Numbered from the stretch's first letter, positions 1 through 8,041 are shown. The stretch: DNA of 47,405 nucleotides from Flavobacteriaceae bacterium (GCA_029934835.1 JAOZLL010000007.1:1-47405); one strand, 5' to 3'. Numbers and translations are program-made. Notes: generated by a model from the sequence alone, not told the origin.

Positions 1-56
1 TGTTTATGTGTTTATGTGTTTATGTGTTTATGTGTTTATGTGTTTATGTGTTTATG
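1..56. repeat. 8-bp tandem repeat, seven copies
   Basis: The window opens with seven perfect head-to-tail copies of TGTTTATG, ending where the sequence changes to CTAAAATAC. The array may continue to the left, beyond the window. The unit is 8 bp, so copy-number change would shift a reading frame if it were coding, but no open frame of note crosses it. It lies about 255 bp upstream of the tryptophanase gene. Such arrays can change length by slipped-strand mispairing. Confidence 0.95.
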
Positions 57-310
57 CTAAAATACTAAATTTTATAAAAATCCTTATTAAATTGTCTAAT
101 CAATAAAATATTTTTTTCTTAAATTTGAAGCATGCAAATATCAAACCTACCTTTTCAAGATTTGTATCTTAACATCAAACGACCTTTATTCAAAGGTATT
201 TTGTAGTTTATCCCAATAGTATATCAAATCATAATAATCTACCGACAACAAAGATTCTAGCTTGTTTATTTCTTTGTGACTTAGTGTCTTAGCGGTAAAA
301 TCAATTCCAA
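57..310. other. Non-coding leader upstream of tryptophanase
   Basis: I see no gene here. The stretch is very AT-rich. Its last part (about 272-300) contains TTTGTGACTTAG and GTCTTAGCGGTAAA, which resemble the reverse complement of the dispersed repeat at 26355-26380. I found no perfect TAnnTTTG promoter element and no tna-type leader peptide, so how tryptophanase is transcribed is not visible. Confidence 0.6.
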
Positions 311-1687
311 ATGAAACTTCCATACGCAGAACCTTATAAAATAAAAGTAGTAGAAAAACTATATAGATCTACACAAGAAGAACGTACAAAATGGCTTAAA
401 GATGCTAATTATAATTTATTTAACCTTAAATCAGAACAAGTATTTATCGATTGCCTAACCGATTCAGGTACAGGAGCTATGAGTGATGAACAATGGGCAG
501 AAATGATGCGTGGCGATGAGAGCTATGCAGGCTCACGTTCGTTTGTAAAACTTAAAAATACAGTACAAAAAATCACAGGATACAAATACTTTCTACCAAC
601 TCACCAAGGTCGTGCCGCAGAAAATGTACTTTTCTCTGCCTTAGTAAAAGAAGGTGATATTATACCTGGAAACACCCATTTTGATACGACAAAAGGTCAT
701 ATCGAATTTCGCAAAGCACACGCCATAGATTGTACTATTAATGAAGCTTTTGACACCAGTGTTTATCATCCTTTTAAGGGAAATGTCGATTTAAAAAAGC
801 TTGAAAAAGTTTTTAAAGAGAATCCTAAAGAGAAAATTCCATTTATTGTAGTGACAATTACCTGTAATTCAGCAGGTGGACAACCCGTTTCTATGGAAAA
901 TGTGAAAGGCATTTCTAAACTTTGTAAAGAATATGGTATTCCATTATATTTTGATTCTGCTCGCTTTGCTGAAAATGCCTATTTTATCAAAAAAAGAGAA
1001 AAAGGCTACGAAAACAAAACCATTAAAGAAATTGCGTTAGAACTCTTTTCTTATGGTGATGGTATGACTATGAGTGCCAAAAAAGATGGTTTAGTGAATA
1101 TGGGTGGCTTTATAGCATTAAATGATGAGAAGGTTTATAAAGAAGCTACGGTTTACAATATTATGTTCGAAGGATTTATTACTTATGGTGGAATGAACGG
1201 ACGTGATATGGGCGCTTTAGCAGTTGGTTTAGACGAAGCTACCGAATTTGACTATCTAGAAAGTCGTATTGAGCAAGTTGCCTATCTCGGACAACGATTA
1301 GCTGATTTTGGCGTACCTGTACAACAACCCTTTGGTGGTCATGCTATTTTTCTAGATGCTAATAAATTTGTTCCTACTATCCCACAAGAGGAATTTAGAG
1401 CATGGTCTTTAGCCATGGAATTATACATTATTGGTGGCATAAGAGGTGTTGAGATTGGTACCATTCTAGCCGACAGAGATCCAGATACTAGAGAAAATCG
1501 TTTTCCTGAGTTAGAGTTTGTTCGATTAGCAATTCCAAGACGAACATATACAAACCATCATATGGATTATATTGCTGTTGCTTTAAAAAATATTTTTGAT
1601 ACACGAGCTAATGCTAAACATGGATACCGCATTATTGATGAAGCGCCTATTATGAGACATTTTACTGTAAAAATGGCAAAAATTTAA
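311..1687 (+). CDS. tnaA: Tryptophanase (L-tryptophan indole-lyase)
   Basis: PLP-dependent cytosolic enzyme that splits L-tryptophan into indole, pyruvate and ammonia. The 458 residues span the whole beta-eliminating lyase fold, close to the usual length of the family. The motif MSAKKD at residues 254-259 holds the PLP lysine, by family analogy the second of the pair (K258). THQGR and DSARFAENAYF are also characteristic. The main alternative is tyrosine phenol-lyase. Two positions argue against it: the C-terminal RHFT has His450 as in tryptophanases (Phe in tyrosine phenol-lyase), and VEIG has Ile382 where tyrosine phenol-lyase has its substrate-binding Arg. It stands alone, 354 bp before the nos genes, with no tryptophan permease next to it in this window. 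Confidence 0.9.
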   Translation: MKLPYAEPYKIKVVEKLYRSTQEERTKWLKDANYNLFNLKSEQVFIDCLTDSGTGAMSDEQWAEMMRGDESYAGSRSFVKLKNTVQKITGYKYFLPTHQGRAAENVLFSALVKEGDIIPGNTHFDTTKGHIEFRKAHAIDCTINEAFDTSVYHPFKGNVDLKKLEKVFKENPKEKIPFIVVTITCNSAGGQPVSMENVKGISKLCKEYGIPLYFDSARFAENAYFIKKREKGYENKTIKEIALELFSYGDGMTMSAKKDGLVNMGGFIALNDEKVYKEATVYNIMFEGFITYGGMNGRDMGALAVGLDEATEFDYLESRIEQVAYLGQRLADFGVPVQQPFGGHAIFLDANKFVPTIPQEEFRAWSLAMELYIIGGIRGVEIGTILADRDPDTRENRFPELEFVRLAIPRRTYTNHHMDYIAVALKNIFDTRANAKHGYRIIDEAPIMRHFTVKMAKI

Positions 1688-2041
1688 GTACATTTTAGAA
1701 TACCTTTTGACACGATTTACATAGAGAACTCTAATAAAAAGACTATTTCATCTTTTGTGTGCTTGTTTGCATTACATAATTGTAATCATTTTTGCTATTT
1801 TTAAAAAATATTTGATTTTTTTATCAACTATTTCAAACTAAATTGTTAATAATAATTCTACAACATAACTGTATATCAATTACTTAAGGTTTAAATAATT
1901 TTAAAATCCAGTAACATCTATTACATAAAAGATAAGATAATCTTTTACTAACTGATAATGACATTTTTCATGTTTTTTTACGTTGTTTTTTTTGCTATAT
2001 TTGTACTAATTTAACTAGATCATTAATTAATTATTCACAAA
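1688..2041. other. Intergenic region upstream of the nos cluster
   Basis: This 354-bp gap contains no credible gene. It should hold the end of the tnaA transcript and the nos promoter. Visible features are a TATATTTG element (1996-2003), a TTGAT-N6-ATCAA dyad at 1812-1827 whose spacing is 2 bp longer than an FNR box, and a short ACAT-N5-ATGT dyad at 1961-1973, about 41 bp before the predicted start site. No convincing intrinsic terminator for tnaA was seen. Confidence 0.6.
1996..2003 (+). promoter_or_regulatory. Candidate -7 promoter element for the nos operon
   Basis: TATATTTG matches the Bacteroidota -7 consensus TAnnTTTG and lies 38 bp before the first nos start codon. No clean TTTG -33 box is present about 20 bp upstream. 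A weak upstream box with an activator site is possible. This is a consensus match only. Confidence 0.5.
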
Positions 2042-4228
2042 ATGAAAAAATCCAATTGGTTTATTAGAGTTTTTGTTGGTATTATGTTAGTAGCTTTAGG
2101 TGCTACTGATGCAATGGCACAACAAACTCTCGACGATGTAAAAAAGGCACGTGGTTTAAATGACAACGATGTGCTATCTGCTGTTAAAACTTTCATGCCA
2201 CGTGGTGGTCGTGATGAGTATTTTTCAATTGTAGGAACTGGTAACTCTGGTACTATGATTGTATATGGAATTCCATCTATGCGTATTTATAAATATGTAG
2301 GTGTCTTTACACCTGAACCTTGGCAAGGTTATGGTTTTGATGATGAATCATCATTAATGCTTAAAAAATCTTCGCTAGACAACAGAATTAGTACTTATGG
2401 AGATATGCGTTTCCCTGCCTTTTCTGAAAAAGGAGGAAATTATGACGGGCACTTTGCCTTTTTCTCTGATGGTGCGAACTCTCGTATCGCCCTTATGGGA
2501 TTAGATGATTTTGAAACCAAACAGGTTTTATCAAATCCGTTATACATAAGCACCTATCCTGGTGTTGCCGTAACTCAAAATACAGAGTATGTAATCCAAT
2601 CAAGTCAATATCCTGCACCATGGGATAACAAAACTACTTCTGAAATGAAATCTGGAGTTACTTTCTGGAAATTTGTAGAAGGTGAAAATATCCACAAAAG
2701 TAGAATGATTAAAGAAAAATCATTTACTGTAGAAATGCCTGCTTATAATATGGATTTCTTTGATGCTGGTAAAAGCTCAAGTGATGGTCTTATGGTCGGT
2801 CTTGCTGATAAAGATGGTAAAAGCTATATATATGTCTTAGACTATACCAAATTGGCTAAAGCTCCTTCGAAAAAAGTAAACGACTTTAATGTAGTTTCTT
2901 TTGCTGATGCTAAGAAAAATAATGCAGTTGGGTTTATCGAAATTCCTGCTACTGGCAAAATACTTAGAGTATCTCCTAATGGAAAAAGCTTTTTAGTACC
3001 TGCTGAAAATAATGTAATTGTTTTTGACTTTGCAAAAGTAAAATCTGCTTTAGCGAAAGGAGATGTTATTGCATTAGCAGATGTACAAAAATCAAGTATT
3101 GCTATTGGAAAAGATGTAATTGATGTAGCTTTTGACCAACGTAAAAACACGGCCTATGCTTCTGCACACGGTGACAGCAAAATAGTTCGTTTTAACTACG
3201 AATCAGGAAAAACAGGAAATGAAATAAAATTGAGTTTTAAACCAAGTTTCTTAATGGTTCCTCAAGGAAATTCTGCTTCGCCTCACTCTAACTACTTAAC
3301 TGCAGTTAATAAAGAAGCTTTATATGATAATTATCCTAATGTAGGTCCAATTCGTCCAAGTTTTCAACATCTAATCGATATTTCATCTGATGACATGACT
3401 GATGTTTATACCATGTCTTTACCTCAGGCTAACGTTTATGGTTCAGTTGGCGTGTTACGTACAACAATTAAACCCGTAATTCGTTACCCAGTAGGTACCA
3501 ATACTCGTACTGGTGAGATTTCTCGTTATAAAACGGTTGCTGGTCAAGAAAAAATTGAAAGAGACCCTGAAACAAAAAGAGTACATATATTTGGAACTTT
3601 AATTCGTTCACATATTACACCAGAAATCGTAACAGTTAATGAAGGTGATGTGGTTACATTCCATCTTACTAACTTAGAACGTGCAGAGGATGAAACGCAC
3701 GGATTTACAGTTGACACCTATGGTGTTCATGGTAGTTTTGAGCCTGGTAAAACAGCTTCTGTTACCTTTACAGCTGATAGACCTGGTGTATTCCCTTACT
3801 ATTGTACTGAATTCTGTTCAGCTTTACACCTTGAGATGGAAGGAATCTTATTAATTCGTCCTACAGGTTATGTTGATGTAGCACAAGAAGATGTTGTGTT
3901 AACAGAGGAACAATTGGCAGGTTATAAGAAAAACTACGAAGACAAACTAGTTGTTATTGATCAAACTCAAGATGTTATCAATAGTGTAGTAACTTTCTTA
4001 AAAGAAAATAATTTTGGTGACTATCCTTATGTTGCTGCTTTAGTTGACGATGCATTCGACCAATTGAAAAAAGCAGAAACTTCAAAAGCAAACCATGAAA
4101 AGTATGCCAAAGAAGGAAAATATAAAGATGCTTTCTTATGGGCAGAACAATACTGGCAATATCAAGTGAAAACTGCTGATGTTGGTTTACGTGCTAAAAA
4201 ACTCTTAGAGGAAAAAATCAATAAATAA
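2042..4228 (+). CDS. nosZ: NosZ paralogue carrying CuA but lacking all CuZ ligands
   Basis: A 728-residue exported protein with a Sec signal peptide (cleavage after about A26), a NosZ-type propeller, a cupredoxin domain (about 515-615) and a helical tail of about 115 residues ending the protein. The CuA site is complete: H553, C588, E590 (backbone), C592, H596 and M599 in CTEFCSALHLEM. The CuZ site is gone. Aligned with the neighbouring gene, the HH pair is R123-F124, the NHG histidine is Y172, and the SPHG, GPLH, GHL and EPH histidines are K, D, F and Y. Homology to the neighbour is plain (GLNxxDVLSA, PSMR, SQYPAP, LIDIS). It should accept electrons and pass them on, not reduce N2O itself. 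The gap to the next gene is 40 bp. The frame is intact over 728 codons, so decay is unlikely. Confidence 0.88.
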   Translation: MKKSNWFIRVFVGIMLVALGATDAMAQQTLDDVKKARGLNDNDVLSAVKTFMPRGGRDEYFSIVGTGNSGTMIVYGIPSMRIYKYVGVFTPEPWQGYGFDDESSLMLKKSSLDNRISTYGDMRFPAFSEKGGNYDGHFAFFSDGANSRIALMGLDDFETKQVLSNPLYISTYPGVAVTQNTEYVIQSSQYPAPWDNKTTSEMKSGVTFWKFVEGENIHKSRMIKEKSFTVEMPAYNMDFFDAGKSSSDGLMVGLADKDGKSYIYVLDYTKLAKAPSKKVNDFNVVSFADAKKNNAVGFIEIPATGKILRVSPNGKSFLVPAENNVIVFDFAKVKSALAKGDVIALADVQKSSIAIGKDVIDVAFDQRKNTAYASAHGDSKIVRFNYESGKTGNEIKLSFKPSFLMVPQGNSASPHSNYLTAVNKEALYDNYPNVGPIRPSFQHLIDISSDDMTDVYTMSLPQANVYGSVGVLRTTIKPVIRYPVGTNTRTGEISRYKTVAGQEKIERDPETKRVHIFGTLIRSHITPEIVTVNEGDVVTFHLTNLERAEDETHGFTVDTYGVHGSFEPGKTASVTFTADRPGVFPYYCTEFCSALHLEMEGILLIRPTGYVDVAQEDVVLTEEQLAGYKKNYEDKLVVIDQTQDVINSVVTFLKENNFGDYPYVAALVDDAFDQLKKAETSKANHEKYAKEGKYKDAFLWAEQYWQYQVKTADVGLRAKKLLEEKINK

Positions 4229-4268
4229 TAAGGAGTAATATTAATTACAAAACAAAATTTTCAAAACA

Positions 4269-6971
4269 ATGAAAAATATAGTAAATAAAAAATATGGCTC
4301 ACTATTTATGATGGGCTTGTTTATCGTCACTTTAGGCTTACTTATGGTAAGTTGTGGTGATGGTGAAAAAAAAGGCGGTGATGAATACGCCGGTGGAACA
4401 AATATTTCCGGGAAACCTTTCGGAAAAGAATCTTTTGGTGATGTGGTAAAACGTAGAGGTTTAAATGCACAAGATGTATTATCTGCCGCAAAAACCTATA
4501 CGCCAGATAATCTAAAAGATGAGTATGTGGCAGCAAACTCAGGTGGACAAGAAGGTAACTTACCTATGTACACTGTACCTTCTATGCGTATGTTAAAATA
4601 TGTACCATTAAATACACGTCAACCTTATACTGGTTTTGGCTATAGTGAAGAAACTATGGATTTGATAAAGACTGGTTTTATTGAAGGTCAAGAAATTTTA
4701 TGGGCAGATACTCACCATCTTGGTTTTTCTGAAACTGAAGGTGTTTATGATGGAAAATGGGGTGTGATTAATGATAAAGCAAATCCAAGATTATTTGTAT
4801 GGGATTTAAAAGACTGGCAAGGAAAACAAACTGTTAATAGTCCTATTTTTAGGTCTAATCACGGTGGCTGTTTCTTTACTCCAGATTCTAAATACTTTAT
4901 GGAAGCCTCACAATATCCAGCTCCGCTAGATTGGAAATATCACGAATTAAGTGAAGCCAATTTTGAAAAGTACTGGAGAGGTGGATTAACCTATTGGAAA
5001 TTTGATAATGATAAAGGTAGAATTATTGAAAACGAATCTTTTACCTTTGAATTTCCTCCATATACACAAGATTTATCAGATGCTGGTAAATTAGATTCTT
5101 ATGGATGGGGTTTTACCAACTCATTCTGTACAGAAATGTATTATGGTGGTATCGAAAGCGGTCGCCCTCCATTTGAGGCAGGTTGTTCTTCAAGAGATGT
5201 GGATTACTTACATGTAACCAACTGGCTTAAAGCAGAGAAATTATTAAAAAACGGGACAATCAAACCTATGATGGTTCGTGGTCATAAAGTTATTAAGATT
5301 GCAGATGCTGTTAAACATGATTTATTATTCTTAGTTCCTGAACCAAAATCACCTCATGGTGTTGACGTTGACCCAACGGGTAAATATATTGTGGTTGCAG
5401 GTAAATTAGATTCTCATGCTTGGGTTTACAAGTTTGATAAAATTATGAAGGCCATTGACGAGAGAAAATTTGAAGGTAAAGATAAGTATGGTATCAATAT
5501 TATTAAAATTGAAGATGCACTACATGGAAGTGTAGAAGTAGGTTTAGGTCCACTACACAATCAATACGACAGTAAGCCAGGTGTAATCTATACCTCTATT
5601 TATGTTGATTCACGTATTACTAAATGGGATTATATCAATCTTAAAGTATTAGGTTATGTACCTTCTCATTATAATGTTGGTCACTTAGTATCTGCATCTG
5701 GAGATACACAAAAACCTCATGGAAAATACTTGATTTCATTAAACAAATTATCTATTGACCGTTTTAACCCAGTAGGTCCTTTGCATCCACAAAATCACCA
5801 GTTAATTGATATTAGCGGAGATGGAGACCCAGTAGTAATATATGATTTACCCTTACCAATGGGTGAACCACATTATACAACTTTAATTCATGTAGATGAG
5901 TTTGAATCAGAGGAAATTTACCCTGTAGGTACTAATATAATTACAGATAAAAAGTCCAAACATTTCACCGCTTTAGGTGCTGAAGGTGTAAAAGGTAACC
6001 ACGTTTATGGAACGATAAAAGATGGCAAAGTAACGCCAACAGATTTAAATTTCAAACAAGGGGAAACCATTTACATTCACCTTACCAATCATGGTCAAAC
6101 AAAAGGAGATCATTATGTATATGAGATCGCTTCTTATGATAAAATGTATGCGTTTGCTCCTGGTGAAACAGCAACTATCAAGTTTAAAGCTGAAAAAGCA
6201 GGTATGTATCCAATCTTATTTGATGCACAAAAAACACCCTCCAAACGTCAATTAATTGGCTATTTGGCTGTTGAATTTGATCAAATGGCAGATAATGATA
6301 GAGTATTAGCTTATACAGATCGTATCAACTATGATATGAAAATGCAATCCTTTAAACCATCAGCAATTGAGTTAGCAAACTTACTACCAGGTGAATTAGA
6401 ATTTTTAAACTATGGTTGTAGTGCTTGTCATAAATTTGGTAGGGAATTTAATGGCCCTGATTTAGCGATGATTGAATTGCGTAGAAAAGACAAATGGTTA
6501 GAAGAATGGATTTTGGATCCAGATTCTAAAATGAAAGATGATGATATCGAAGCCATGCGACAACATTATAAGTTAGCCATGCCTAACCAAAATGTATCTA
6601 AAGAAGATGCTACTAAGATAATTGCTTATATGAAAGCAAAATCTAAAGAAGTAATGGATGAAAAAGCAAAAGATGCTCCTGCAGAAACTGCAGCAACGGG
6701 TGACTTCGGCAACGGAAAAGCAACTTATGATACTAAATGTATGGCTTGCCATGCAACAGGTGTTACAGGTGCTCCTAAGTTAGATGAAAAAGATCGTTGG
6801 GCAACTATTGGAGCTCAAGGTATGGAGGTACTTCTCAAACACACAATCAATGGATTCCAAGGAGAAATCGGTGTAATGCCTCCAAAAGGTGGATTTACTG
6901 ATTTATCTGATGAAGACATGGAAAATGCTGTTAAATATATGCTAAGTGCCGCAGGTACTTCTGCAAAATAA
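4269..6971 (+). CDS. nosZ: NosZ with CuZ site, degenerate CuA and two C-terminal haem c domains
   Basis: A 900-residue lipoprotein (lipobox cysteine C29) and the likely catalytic chain of N2O reductase (N2O to N2 in the periplasm). All seven CuZ histidines are present: H149, H150 (DTHH), H198 (SNHGG), H363 (SPHG), H430 (GPLH), H472 (VGHL) and H535 (GEPH). The cupredoxin domain (about 575-675) keeps a histidine (H615), but the segment that should hold CxxxCxxxH is PILFDAQKTPSKRQ, with no cysteine, so CuA cannot form. Two class I cytochrome c domains follow: C717-S-A-C-H721 with candidate axial M771, and C824-M-A-C-H828 with M870. Wolinella-type cNosZ has one such domain and its own CuA. Loss of CuA is compensated by the upstream paralogue, so the two are probably one enzyme. 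Confidence 0.9.
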   Translation: MKNIVNKKYGSLFMMGLFIVTLGLLMVSCGDGEKKGGDEYAGGTNISGKPFGKESFGDVVKRRGLNAQDVLSAAKTYTPDNLKDEYVAANSGGQEGNLPMYTVPSMRMLKYVPLNTRQPYTGFGYSEETMDLIKTGFIEGQEILWADTHHLGFSETEGVYDGKWGVINDKANPRLFVWDLKDWQGKQTVNSPIFRSNHGGCFFTPDSKYFMEASQYPAPLDWKYHELSEANFEKYWRGGLTYWKFDNDKGRIIENESFTFEFPPYTQDLSDAGKLDSYGWGFTNSFCTEMYYGGIESGRPPFEAGCSSRDVDYLHVTNWLKAEKLLKNGTIKPMMVRGHKVIKIADAVKHDLLFLVPEPKSPHGVDVDPTGKYIVVAGKLDSHAWVYKFDKIMKAIDERKFEGKDKYGINIIKIEDALHGSVEVGLGPLHNQYDSKPGVIYTSIYVDSRITKWDYINLKVLGYVPSHYNVGHLVSASGDTQKPHGKYLISLNKLSIDRFNPVGPLHPQNHQLIDISGDGDPVVIYDLPLPMGEPHYTTLIHVDEFESEEIYPVGTNIITDKKSKHFTALGAEGVKGNHVYGTIKDGKVTPTDLNFKQGETIYIHLTNHGQTKGDHYVYEIASYDKMYAFAPGETATIKFKAEKAGMYPILFDAQKTPSKRQLIGYLAVEFDQMADNDRVLAYTDRINYDMKMQSFKPSAIELANLLPGELEFLNYGCSACHKFGREFNGPDLAMIELRRKDKWLEEWILDPDSKMKDDDIEAMRQHYKLAMPNQNVSKEDATKIIAYMKAKSKEVMDEKAKDAPAETAATGDFGNGKATYDTKCMACHATGVTGAPKLDEKDRWATIGAQGMEVLLKHTINGFQGEIGVMPPKGGFTDLSDEDMENAVKYMLSAAGTSAK

Positions 6972-6980
6972 ATAGTTATA

Positions 6981-7014
6981 ACCCGAGTAAGAAAATTTCT
7001 TACTCGGGTTTTTC
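6981..7014 (+). terminator. Intrinsic terminator or attenuator after the CuZ chain
   Basis: A perfect 14-bp inverted repeat (ACCCGAGTAAGAAA and its complement, one base between) is followed by TTTTT. It starts 10 bp after the stop codon of the haem-bearing NosZ and 60 bp before the next nos gene. Since the accessory genes follow in the same direction, it probably terminates part of the transcripts and keeps accessory expression below that of the two structural genes. Confidence 0.85.
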
Positions 7015-7073
7015 TAAAACCTACTCTGATCATTCAGAAAAACAACTAAAAACTAAAACAAAATATTTATCTA

Positions 7074-7904
7074 ATGGAAAATAAATCCAATAAATTTGGA
7101 CTTCTTTACAAACTATTTGGTGTAATAGGAGTTCTGTTAATTATTGCTGTATACTTTATGCCAATTTGGTGGGTAGCTTTGCAAAGTCACCAATATCCTA
7201 AATCAATGTATCCAAAAGGTATTCGTATTGAGTTTAAGTATGATGGTGTATATAATGGTTGTGAAGGTGTTCAAGAAAGAGCAGAAATTACTACTAATGA
7301 GGGTGCAGATTGTCTAATGGAAATGACTGCTATTAACCATTATATAGGGATGTATCCTATTGTACAAGGAACTAACAGTCGTGTCTTTGAAGAACTAAAA
7401 GAAGGACAGATTAAACCTGTTCCAGAATATTATGTATTTGATACAAAAAGAGATGCAAATGGTGAAGATATTATCGATCCTAAAACAGGTAGTCCTGAAC
7501 AAATAAATGTGACACCTCAATATCTAAAAGTATTAAATGGCATTTTAGTGTATTCAAAATATATTTTTTCTTTTTTAATACTCTTGCTACTCTATTTTAT
7601 TGTTACACCTAAAAAACAGAATTCGGTATTTGCTTTTTTACCAGCATTATTACCTTTCTATTTCTTATTCCTATACATGTATTCTATGTATTGGTATGGA
7701 CACCATCTAGATTTACATGGAGGAGGCGCTTTTGCAGGAATAAAGCCATTTATGCCAACTATTTTTGGTCATGGTAAAGTTGCTCAGTTTGAAACAGTAG
7801 CTTATCCATATTATGGTTTCTTGGTAGATTTTATGGTATTTGTGGTACTTATATTTGCCATATTATTTAAAAGAAAATCTATAGCATTGCAAGGTAACAA
7901 ATAA
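7074..7904 (+). CDS. nosB: NosB-like membrane protein of clade II nos clusters
   Basis: A 276-residue inner-membrane protein with an N-terminal anchor (about 13-33), a periplasmic region of some 120 residues, and three further hydrophobic segments (about 157-178, 184-208 and 247-268). I name it NosB mainly from position: in the Wolinella-type cluster nosB lies between nosZ and nosD, as here. The periplasmic region has two Cys and a Met/His-rich stretch, CLMEMTAINHYIGM, and a later loop has HHLDLHGG, both plausible copper sites. No enzymatic motif was recognised. It lies behind the strong hairpin at 6981 and 138 bp ahead of nosD. The role in clade II NosZ maturation or electron supply is not established from sequence. 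Confidence 0.6.
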   Translation: MENKSNKFGLLYKLFGVIGVLLIIAVYFMPIWWVALQSHQYPKSMYPKGIRIEFKYDGVYNGCEGVQERAEITTNEGADCLMEMTAINHYIGMYPIVQGTNSRVFEELKEGQIKPVPEYYVFDTKRDANGEDIIDPKTGSPEQINVTPQYLKVLNGILVYSKYIFSFLILLLLYFIVTPKKQNSVFAFLPALLPFYFLFLYMYSMYWYGHHLDLHGGGAFAGIKPFMPTIFGHGKVAQFETVAYPYYGFLVDFMVFVVLIFAILFKRKSIALQGNK

Positions 7905-7918
7905 CAAATTTAATACTC

Positions 7919-8012
7919 AGCTGTCTCTTTGAATTCATTTGTGAATAGTTAATGATTTTCCATACTTTCATTATTCGAGTTGTAGTGTTTATTTAAAGAG
8001 ACAGCTTTTTTT
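7919..8012 (+). terminator. Long-loop inverted repeat with T-run between nosB and nosD
   Basis: AGCTGTCTCTTT (7919-7930) and AAAGAGACAGCT (7995-8006) form a perfect 12-bp stem around a 64-nt interior. The 3' arm runs straight into seven T. The interior can fold further (AATGA with TCATT). The T-run suggests a terminator or attenuator, though such a long loop is unusual. Confidence 0.55.
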
Positions 8013-8041
8013 ATCAATCTAAAACTAAAAAACTTATTATT

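Noticed and set aside
311-1687. Tyrosine phenol-lyase instead of tryptophanase
   Set aside because: Ile382 replaces the tyrosine phenol-lyase substrate Arg, and His450 in RHFT is the tryptophanase residue.
1812-1827. FNR box TTGAT-N6-ATCAA
   Set aside because: The FNR consensus spacer is N4, this site is about 230 bp from the first nos codon, and such AT-rich dyads arise by chance in this sequence. Kept only as a remark.
2842-3150. Open frame on the minus strand inside the first NosZ gene
   Set aside because: It is antisense to a well-supported coding region, has low-complexity composition and no recognisable domain. The same applies to other reverse or shifted frames inside ftsZ, ftsI, susC, susD and the nos genes.
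2042-4228. The CuA-bearing NosZ paralogue as a decaying pseudogene copy
   Set aside because: The frame is intact over 728 codons, the signal peptide and all CuA ligands are preserved, and the CuA losses are exactly in the partner gene. Random decay would not keep one metal site perfect while removing the other.
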